Shown here piece by piece: positions 14,526 to 19,509 of a DNA stretch of 19,509 bases (within the stretch, counting starts at the first letter, position 1; each line of letters starts with the position of its first letter). Position numbers and translations under genes: made by a program. The notes beneath the pieces were generated by a model. That model was not told where the DNA came from, did not search any database, and saw nothing but the letters and a program-made list of their open reading frames with translations. Source of the DNA: Janthinobacterium sp. (GTDB lineage Bacteria > Pseudomonadota > Gammaproteobacteria > Burkholderiales > Burkholderiaceae_D); assembly GCA_003482555.1 (NCBI GenBank), contig DMYQ01000072.1:457-19965 (forward strand), in the 5' to 3' direction.

Positions 14526-15057
14526 CACGCCCGGCACACCGACTTACTCCACGCCCACCATTCGACGCCGCCTGATCGGCATCATTTATGAAGCTTTCCT
14601 GCTGATCGCCGTGGAAGCGCTGGTGCTCGTCATCTTCATGCTGGTGACCGGCAACCGGCAAACGCCCGGCTACGAACATGGGCGGCAATTCACCCTGTTC
14701 CTGGCCACGGCCGCCTATTTCATCCATTTCTGGACCGACAGCGGCCATACGCTGGCGATGAAGACCTGGCGCATCAAGCTCGTCAAACCGGGATACGCGC
14801 GCCTGCCGATCAAGGTCGCGACGGCCCGCTTCATGCTGGCCTGGGGATGGTTCTTGCCGGCCCTGCTGGTCTGCTACGTCTTCAAGCTCACCAGCAAGAC
14901 CGAGGTCGGCGTCGCCATCGCGGTCGGCATGGCCGCCTGGGCCTGCACCGCCCTGTTCGACAAGGATCGCCAATTCCTGCATGACAAGCTGGTGGGCACG
15001 CGCCTGATCTCGCTGCCCAAGCCGGTCAAGAAGAGCAAGCTGGCCGCCGCCGTTTGA
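14515..15057 (+). CDS. RDD family membrane protein
   Basis: A 180-residue integral membrane protein with about four hydrophobic segments (20-45, 57-74, 102-124, 131-148). RDD features: an Arg-rich start to TM1 (TIRRRLIGIIYEAFLL, with Glu where the family usually has Asp), the conserved turn DSGHTLAMKTWRIKLV (75-90), and the last Asp in QFLHDKLVGTRLI (153-165). RDD proteins are often proposed transporters, but few have been tested. The start at 14515 overlaps the DUF3106 gene by 11 bases; the longer frame reaching back to 14422 lies inside that gene and has no family match. It converges on the pseudouridine synthase with only 15 bases between the stops, with no visible terminator. Confidence 0.88.
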   Translation: MSNSTPGTPTYSTPTIRRRLIGIIYEAFLLIAVEALVLVIFMLVTGNRQTPGYEHGRQFTLFLATAAYFIHFWTDSGHTLAMKTWRIKLVKPGYARLPIKVATARFMLAWGWFLPALLVCYVFKLTSKTEVGVAIAVGMAAWACTALFDKDRQFLHDKLVGTRLISLPKPVKKSKLAAAV

Positions 15058-15072
15058 CCGCTCCGCCGGGGC

Positions 15073-15822
15073 TCAGAAACGTTCGAATTCCTGCAAATAA
15101 CGCCATTGCCCTGAAGGCAAGGCCGCCATCGATATGCGGCCGATGCGCAGACGCTTCATGGCCACCACGGACAGACCGACCATGCGGCACATGTGGGCGA
15201 TCTGGCCCGGCTGCACGCCCTTGAGCGCGAAGCGCAGCCGGGTTTCATTCTGCCAGCTGACCTTGATCGGCGCCAGCGCCTTGCCATTGAAGGGCAAGCC
15301 GTGATTGAGCAACGCCAGGCCGTCCGGCGCGATCTGCCCCGCCACCTCCACGATATACTCTTGCTCGACCCGGGAAGCCTCGTCGACCAGCTTGCGCGCG
15401 ACCCGGAAATCCTGGGTGAACACGAGCAGGCCGCTGGCCTTGGTATCCAGCGCATTGGTGAGGGTCAAGCCGCTCAGATGGCGTTTCAAGAAGCGCTGAC
15501 CGCCCCGGCCCGTCTCTTGCGACAGGGCGTCCACCGTCAGGCAGGTGAGCGCGGGCGCGCCGTCGGCGTCGAGGCCGGCGCTGAAACCGGCCGGCTTGTG
15601 CAGCAAGATCGTCACCGGTGGAATGTCTTCCAGGGTGGCGTCCGGCGCCAGCAAAATGGTCTGGTCGGGGCCGACGCGCGCGCCCGCCTCTTCCACCAGT
15701 TCGCCGTCCACGCTGACCCAGCCGCCCTCGATATACAACTCGGCTTCGCGGCGCGAACAGGGCAGCGTTTCCGCCAGGCGTTTGGCGAGGCGGACAGTGG
15801 AATCGGTACTGGAAGAAGTCAT
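15073..15822 (-). CDS. RsuA/RluB/E/F-type rRNA pseudouridine synthase, divergent
   Basis: Would isomerise a uridine to pseudouridine in RNA, most likely rRNA. It has 249 residues. The N-terminal S4 RNA-binding domain (about 9-58) has VRLAKRLAETLPCSRREAELY. The catalytic domain has LHKPAGF (74-80), the catalytic Asp126 in NALDTKASGLLVFTQD, a conserved Tyr in EQEYIVEVAG, and the C-terminal RMVGLSVVAMKRLRIGRI. In most of the family the catalytic stretch reads RLD; here it is ALD. The start at 15822 (MTSSSTD) is chosen because it directly precedes the S4 domain; a frame back to 15885 is possible but adds unrelated residues. No strong ribosome site is visible. The target nucleotide cannot be assigned. 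Confidence 0.88.
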   Translation of the reverse strand: MTSSSTDSTVRLAKRLAETLPCSRREAELYIEGGWVSVDGELVEEAGARVGPDQTILLAPDATLEDIPPVTILLHKPAGFSAGLDADGAPALTCLTVDALSQETGRGGQRFLKRHLSGLTLTNALDTKASGLLVFTQDFRVARKLVDEASRVEQEYIVEVAGQIAPDGLALLNHGLPFNGKALAPIKVSWQNETRLRFALKGVQPGQIAHMCRMVGLSVVAMKRLRIGRISMAALPSGQWRYLQEFERF

Positions 15823-15976
15823 GGAAGGCGCAGCCAAAGGAAAGGCGTATTGTACCCGCTGCGGGATAACGGGGACAGGGAGCAAAGTCTTCGGCGGTGT
15901 CAGGTCTCGACAAACTTGCGCCGCCGCCAGCTTCCGCCTGGAGTCGCTCTCAGGGCTGGCCGCTTCGCGCCGCCCC

Positions 15977-17002
15977 TCAGGTCTTGAAGTGGGCGGCGAA
16001 CACGTCGACCAGGCGCTGCAGATCGGCGCGCGCGGCGTCGAGGTGGGTCACCAGGCGCAGGCGCGGCGCCATCGCCACGCGGATGCGCTCGCGCAGCAAG
16101 GCCTGGCCCAGGCTGGCGCAGGCCGCCGCCGGCAAGTCGACGTAGAGGATGTTGGTTTGCGGCGCGCTGACCGTCAGGCCGGCAATCTTGCCCAGCGCTT
16201 GGGCCAGCCAGGCGGCGTTGGCGTGATCTTCTTCCAGCCGCTCGACGTTATGTTCCAGCGCGTACAGGCCCGCCGCCGCCAGCCCGCCAGCCTGGCGCAT
16301 GCCGCCGCCCAGCATCTTGCGCCAGCGCTTGCCTTGCTCGATGAAGACCTTGCTGCCGCACAGGACGGAGCCGACCGGCGCGCCCAGGCCTTTCGACAGG
16401 CACACGGAGACGCTGTCGAAGCCGGCCACGGCGGCGCGCAGGCTGATGTTTTGCTTGACGGCCGCATTGCAGATGCGCGCCCCGTCCAGGTGGGTGGCCA
16501 GGCCGCGCGCGTGCGCCAGCGCGGTGGCCCGCGCCAGGTAGTCGGCCCCCAGCACGCGCCCGCCTATCGTGTTTTCCAGCGCCAGCAGCCGGGTGCGCGC
16601 GAAGTGAAAATCGTCCGGCTTGATCTGCGCTTCGATGTCGGCCAGCGCGATGCCGCCGTCGGCCTGGTTCAGGATGGGTTGCGGCTGGATGCTGCCCAGC
16701 ACGGCCGCGCCGCCGGCCTCGTAGCGAAAGGTGTGCGCCTCTTGCCCGACCAGGTATTCGTCGCCGCGCCCGCAGTGAGCCAGCAGGGCGATCAGATTGC
16801 TCTGCGTGCCGGACGGCGCGAACAGGGCCGCTTCGAAGCCGAACAGCTCGGCCGCCCGCTGTTGCAGGCGGTTCACGCTGGGATCGTCACCGTAGACGTC
16901 GTCGCCCAGCGGCGCCGCCTGCATGGCCGCGCGCATGGCGGCGCCGGGCCGTGTCACCGTGTCGCTGCGTACATCGAGCCACTGTTGGTTCGCTTCGTTC
17001 AT
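15977..17002 (-). CDS. ltaE: Low-specificity L-threonine aldolase
   Basis: PLP enzyme that splits L-threonine and L-allo-threonine into glycine and acetaldehyde. It has 341 residues (E. coli LtaE 333). Fold-type I motifs are visible: VRSDTVTRP (11-19), DDVYGDDPSVN (34-44), FAPSGTQSNL (61-70), EAHTFRYEAGG (88-98), HLDGAR (171-176) and the PLP lysine K204 in VCLSKGLGAPVGSVL. An AGAGGAG box lies 5 bases before ATG 17002. It starts 31 bases after the methyltransferase stop on the same strand, so it probably shares a transcript with the end of the isc cluster. No clear terminator follows in the 154 bases to the next gene. Confidence 0.95.
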   Translation of the reverse strand: MNEANQQWLDVRSDTVTRPGAAMRAAMQAAPLGDDVYGDDPSVNRLQQRAAELFGFEAALFAPSGTQSNLIALLAHCGRGDEYLVGQEAHTFRYEAGGAAVLGSIQPQPILNQADGGIALADIEAQIKPDDFHFARTRLLALENTIGGRVLGADYLARATALAHARGLATHLDGARICNAAVKQNISLRAAVAGFDSVSVCLSKGLGAPVGSVLCGSKVFIEQGKRWRKMLGGGMRQAGGLAAAGLYALEHNVERLEEDHANAAWLAQALGKIAGLTVSAPQTNILYVDLPAAACASLGQALLRERIRVAMAPRLRLVTHLDAARADLQRLVDVFAAHFKT

Positions 17003-17033
17003 CGCTACTCCTCTGTGCCGGCGCAGGCCGGCC

Positions 17034-17936
17034 TTATGCGGTGGCTTGCGCCTTGGCCACTTGCTCGGCGTAGAAGCGGTGCCCCATTTCTTCCAGGCCC
17101 AGGGTTTCCAGCACTTCGCGCAGGCGCTCCGTGGGACGCTGGCGCGGCAAGTTCTTGTAGCTGGCGATGATCAATTCGTTCTTCATCGAATGTTCCCAGC
17201 CCACCAGTTCCGTCACGTTGACCTGGTAGCCATGCGCTTCCAGTTGCAGGCAGCGCAGCACATTGGTGATCTGGCTGCCGAACTCGCGCGTGTGCAGCGG
17301 GTGGCGCCACAACTCGGTGAGCGCGCTCTTGCCCAGAGCTTGCCCCTTGTTCTTCTTCAGAACGGACGCCACTTCGGCCTGGCAGCAGGGCACCAGCACC
17401 ATGAATTTCGCGCGCTTTTTCAGGGCGAACTCGATCGCGTCGTCGGTTGCCGTGTTACAGGCGTGCAAAGCCGTGACGATGTCTATGCGCGCCGGCAACT
17501 GGTCGGACTCGGTCGATTCCGCCACCGACAGGTTGAGGAAGGACATGCCGGGAAACGCCAGCTTCTTGGCCAGTTCCTGCGACTTTTGCACCAGTTCTTC
17601 CCGCGTTTCGATGCCGTAGATGCGCGAACCGTCGTTCAGGGCCTTGAAAAACAGGTCGTACAGGATGAAGCCCAGGTAAGACTTGCCGGCGCCGTGGTCG
17701 ACCAGGGAAATGGCCGCGTGTTCGGCCTGGATTTCCCTGAGCAGCGGCTCGATGAACTGGTACAGGTGGTAGACCTGCTTGAGTTTGCGGCGGCTGTCCT
17801 GGTTCATCTTGCCGTCGCGGGTCAGGATGTGCAGCTCTTGCAGCAGCGCGATCGACTGGCCCTCTTTGATCTCGGGCATCGCCGCGGTGGTCGGCGTCGT
17901 CGGGGTGGCCACGGCCACCGGCTTAGCGCGCTTCAT
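17034..17936 (-). CDS. SAM-dependent methyltransferase of the Methyltransf_32 type
   Basis: A 300-residue predicted methyltransferase. After a Thr/Pro/Ala-rich N-terminus (5-20) and a helical region, the Rossmann-type domain begins with SLVDHGAGKSYLGFILYDLF (77-96, SAM motif I), then IYGIETR (106-112), then IVTALHACNTATDDAI (153-168), and finally VLVPCCQ (180-186). These LHACxTATD and PCC signatures resemble Methyltransf_32/METTL25-like proteins; the substrate is unknown. The start at 17936 overlaps the end of iscX by 14 bases; the frame can be extended to 17993 but that lies inside iscX. Co-transcription with iscX looks likely. The C-terminal half (200-300) has no motif I recognise. Confidence 0.82.
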   Translation of the reverse strand: MKRAKPVAVATPTTPTTAAMPEIKEGQSIALLQELHILTRDGKMNQDSRRKLKQVYHLYQFIEPLLREIQAEHAAISLVDHGAGKSYLGFILYDLFFKALNDGSRIYGIETREELVQKSQELAKKLAFPGMSFLNLSVAESTESDQLPARIDIVTALHACNTATDDAIEFALKKRAKFMVLVPCCQAEVASVLKKNKGQALGKSALTELWRHPLHTREFGSQITNVLRCLQLEAHGYQVNVTELVGWEHSMKNELIIASYKNLPRQRPTERLREVLETLGLEEMGHRFYAEQVAKAQATA

Positions 17937-18117
17937 CGATCCACGCCGCCTGTATCGCTTCCAGCACCTTTTCGCCGCCGCGCGTGTGGTCATCGTCGAA
18001 ACCGTCCAGCTCCACGACCCAGTTGTGCAAGTCGGTGAAACGGATGGTCAGCGGATCGATGTCCGGGAATTTGTCATACAGCGCTTCCGCGATGACGTGA
18101 ATGTCGTTCCATTGCAT
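17923..18117 (-). CDS. iscX: IscX, small Fe-S assembly regulator
   Basis: Small acidic protein that binds the cysteine desulfurase IscS and iron and modulates Fe-S cluster assembly. It has 64 residues (E. coli 66). Conserved blocks include IAEALYDKFPDIDPLTIRFTDLH and FDDDHTRGGEKVLEAI within the first 55 residues, ending in WIDEA. GGGAG lies 6 bases before ATG 18117. It starts 16 bases after the fdx stop, the usual fdx-iscX order, and its end overlaps the methyltransferase gene. Confidence 0.96.
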   Translation of the reverse strand: MQWNDIHVIAEALYDKFPDIDPLTIRFTDLHNWVVELDGFDDDHTRGGEKVLEAIQAAWIDEAR

Positions 18118-18133
18118 GTCCGGCTCCCGATGA

Positions 18134-18475
18134 TTAGTGGCTGCCTTCGCTGACCTGGTTGATCGTGTACTTCGGAATTTCCACCACCAGATCGGTCTCG
18201 CCGACGATGGCCTGGCACGACAGGCGCGACACGGACTCCAGGCCCCAGGCCTTGTCGAGCAAGTCTTCTTCCGTTTCGCCGGCTTCGCCCAGCGAGGCGA
18301 AACCTTCGCGCACCAGCACGTGGCAAGTGGTGCAGGCGCACGATTTCTCGCAGGCGTGCTCGATGTTGATGTCGTGCTCGAGCATGATGTCGCACAGCGA
18401 CTTGCCGGCCGGGGCGTCGATCACGGCGCCTTCCGGGCACAATTTTGGGTGGGGCAGAAAAACGATTTGTGGCAT
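18134..18475 (-). CDS. fdx: ISC-type [2Fe-2S] ferredoxin
   Basis: Electron carrier for Fe-S cluster assembly, working with IscS/IscU and the HscA/HscB chaperones. It has 113 residues. The cluster ligands C42, C48, C51 and C87 lie in ACEKSCACTTCHVLV and RLSCQA, at the same positions as E. coli Fdx, with the extra C46 also conserved. The start at 18475 follows AGAGG. It is separated from hscA by 67 bases, of which 51 are a tandem repeat. Confidence 0.98.
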   Translation of the reverse strand: MPQIVFLPHPKLCPEGAVIDAPAGKSLCDIMLEHDINIEHACEKSCACTTCHVLVREGFASLGEAGETEEDLLDKAWGLESVSRLSCQAIVGETDLVVEIPKYTINQVSEGSH

Positions 18476-18489
18476 GTTACCTCTGTATT

Positions 18490-18540
18490 GAATGAGTCGG
18501 AAAGCCGAATGAGTCGGGGAGCCGAATGAGTCGGGGAGCA
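18490..18540. repeat. Tandem repeat, three 17-base units between hscA and fdx
   Basis: Three head-to-tail units of 17 bases: 18490-18506, 18507-18523 and 18524-18540. Each begins GAATGAGTCGG. Units 2 and 3 differ only in the last base, and unit 1 differs by AA for GG in the middle. On the minus strand each junction contains CCGACTCATTCGG, which can form a 4-base stem. The repeat fills most of the hscA-fdx gap, ending 15 bases before the fdx start codon. Confidence 0.95.
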
Positions 18541-18542
18541 GC

Positions 18543-19509
18543 TTATGCGACCTGATCCAGGGTTTTGCCTTTCAGGGCGCTGCGCACGCTGCGATCCATG
18601 CGGCGCGAGGCGAATTCCTCGGTGCCGTTGGCGAGCGCCTCGACGGCCAGCTTGAGGGCGTTGTGGTCGAGCGCGCCCGACAGCGACAGGGCCACCGCCG
18701 CACGCGCGCCTTCCATCAGCGCGTCGACGTCGCTGCGCTCGGCGTCGGCCAGCAGCGCGCCGTCCTCGTCCAGCGCGGCCTGGGTCGCCAGCAAGATGCG
18801 CTCGGCTTCCACCTGCTCTTCGCGCAGCGCGCGCGCGGCCATGTCGACGTCGGCCGACTTGTACGAGTCTTGCAGCATGCGGGCGATTTCGTCATCGGCC
18901 AGACCGTAAGCGGGTTTGACGCTGATGGACGCTTCCACGCCGGAGCGCAGCTCGCGCGCCGATACCGACAGCAAGCCGTCGGCGTCGACCTGGTAGGTGA
19001 TGCGGATGCGCGCCGCGCCAGCCACCATGGGCGGTATGCCGCGCAGCTCGAAGCGGGCCAGCGAGCGGCAGTCGGACACCAGCTCGCGCTCGCCCTGCAG
19101 CACATGCACGGCCAGGGCCGTCTGGCCGTCCTTGAAGGTGGTGAATTCCTGCGCCCGCGCGCACGGGATGGTCGAGTTGCGGGGGATGATTTTTTCCACC
19201 AGGCCGCCCATCGTCTCGATGCCCAGCGACAGCGGGATCACGTCCAGCAACAGCCAGTCGTCGCCGGCGGCGCGGTTGCCGGCCAGCAGATTGGCCTGGA
19301 TCGCCGCGCCCAGCGCGACCACCTTGTCCGGGTCGATATTCGCGTGCGGGATGGTGTGGAAAAACTCGCTGACCGCGCGCCGCACGTGCGGCATGCGCGT
19401 GGCGCCGCCCACCATGACGACGCCGTCGATATCGTCGGCGTCGACATTGGCGTCGCGCAGCGCCTTTTTGATCGCGTTCATGGTCTTGGCCACCAGGTGC
19501 GCCGTGATC
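18543..19509 (-). CDS. hscA: Fe-S protein assembly chaperone HscA, C-terminal part (5' end cut by window edge)
   Basis: Hsp70-type chaperone that, with HscB, acts on IscU to help cluster transfer. The frame is open through the right edge; 321 residues are visible. The part present covers the end of the ATPase domain (VVMVGGATRMPHVRR, IDPDKVVALGAAIQANLLAG), the linker LLLDVIPLSLGIETMGGLVEK (first part) and the substrate-binding domain (ARAQEFTTFKDGQTALAVH, LARFELRGIPP), ending in FASRRMDRSVRSALKG. The GLVEK and RAQEFTTFKDGQTA wording fits HscA rather than DnaK. The GTG at 19491-19493 is an internal Val codon, not the start. Confidence 0.96.
   Translation of the reverse strand, partial: ITAHLVAKTMNAIKKALRDANVDADDIDGVVMVGGATRMPHVRRAVSEFFHTIPHANIDPDKVVALGAAIQANLLAGNRAAGDDWLLLDVIPLSLGIETMGGLVEKIIPRNSTIPCARAQEFTTFKDGQTALAVHVLQGERELVSDCRSLARFELRGIPPMVAGAARIRITYQVDADGLLSVSARELRSGVEASISVKPAYGLADDEIARMLQDSYKSADVDMAARALREEQVEAERILLATQAALDEDGALLADAERSDVDALMEGARAAVALSLSGALDHNALKLAVEALANGTEEFASRRMDRSVRSALKGKTLDQVA

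Noticed and set aside
13749..14537. 262-codon minus-strand frame opposite DUF3106
   Set aside because: Gly/Arg-rich shadow of the Ala/Pro-rich coding strand. The plus strand shows overlapping operon starts and a DUF3106 core.
15058..15072. A terminator between the convergent RDD and pseudouridine synthase genes
   Set aside because: Only 15 bases separate the stops and no stem with a T run is present.
15545..17170. 541-codon plus-strand frame across the pseudouridine synthase and ltaE
   Set aside because: It runs antisense through two recognisable genes and has no family features.
18490..18540. Reading the short repeats as a CRISPR array
   Set aside because: The units are contiguous without unique spacers and are too short; it is a simple tandem repeat.

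Overview
The window looks like ordinary chromosome of a high-GC betaproteobacterium. The proteins and gene order suggest Burkholderiales, probably Oxalobacteraceae (Janthinobacterium, Massilia or Duganella type). This rests on recognised families and gene order, not on a database search. No tRNA, rRNA, insertion sequence, prophage or CRISPR array was seen. Most genes lie on the minus strand; the exceptions are one lipoprotein and a four-gene sigma-factor cluster.

Layout from left to right. 1-1718 (minus): a methyl-accepting chemoreceptor cut by the left edge. 1843-4538 (minus): rpsO then pnp, with a hairpin terminator after each gene. 4715-5209 (plus): a BamE-like lipoprotein. 5247-7726 (minus): pssA and leuA, with a consensus -10 box upstream. 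7867-8631 (minus): a secreted SIMPL-domain protein. 8996-12296 (minus): ilvI-ilvH-ilvC, preceded by a roughly 500-base structured intergenic region and followed by two tandem hairpins. 12809-15057 (plus): a tightly packed cluster of an ECF-type sigma factor, a DUF3619 membrane protein, a DUF3106 protein and an RDD membrane protein. 15073-15822 (minus): a divergent pseudouridine synthase. 15977-19509 (minus): hscA (cut by the right edge), fdx, iscX, a Methyltransf_32-type protein and ltaE, forming the tail of an isc iron-sulfur operon.

How the genes work together. IlvI/IlvH and IlvC carry out the first two steps of valine, leucine and isoleucine synthesis, and LeuA commits 2-ketoisovalerate to leucine. 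PssA makes phosphatidylserine for phosphatidylethanolamine. RpsO and PNPase link ribosome assembly and RNA turnover. HscA, Fdx and IscX serve Fe-S cluster assembly. The sigma/DUF3619/DUF3106/RDD cluster has the architecture of a sigma/anti-sigma envelope-response unit.

Nothing here is clearly an undescribed system. The items most worth a second look are the sigma-DUF3619-DUF3106-RDD cluster, the amino-acid-sensor motif in the chemoreceptor, the ilvI leader, the hairpins after ilvC, the 17-base tandem repeat between hscA and fdx, and the atypical catalytic motif of the pseudouridine synthase.
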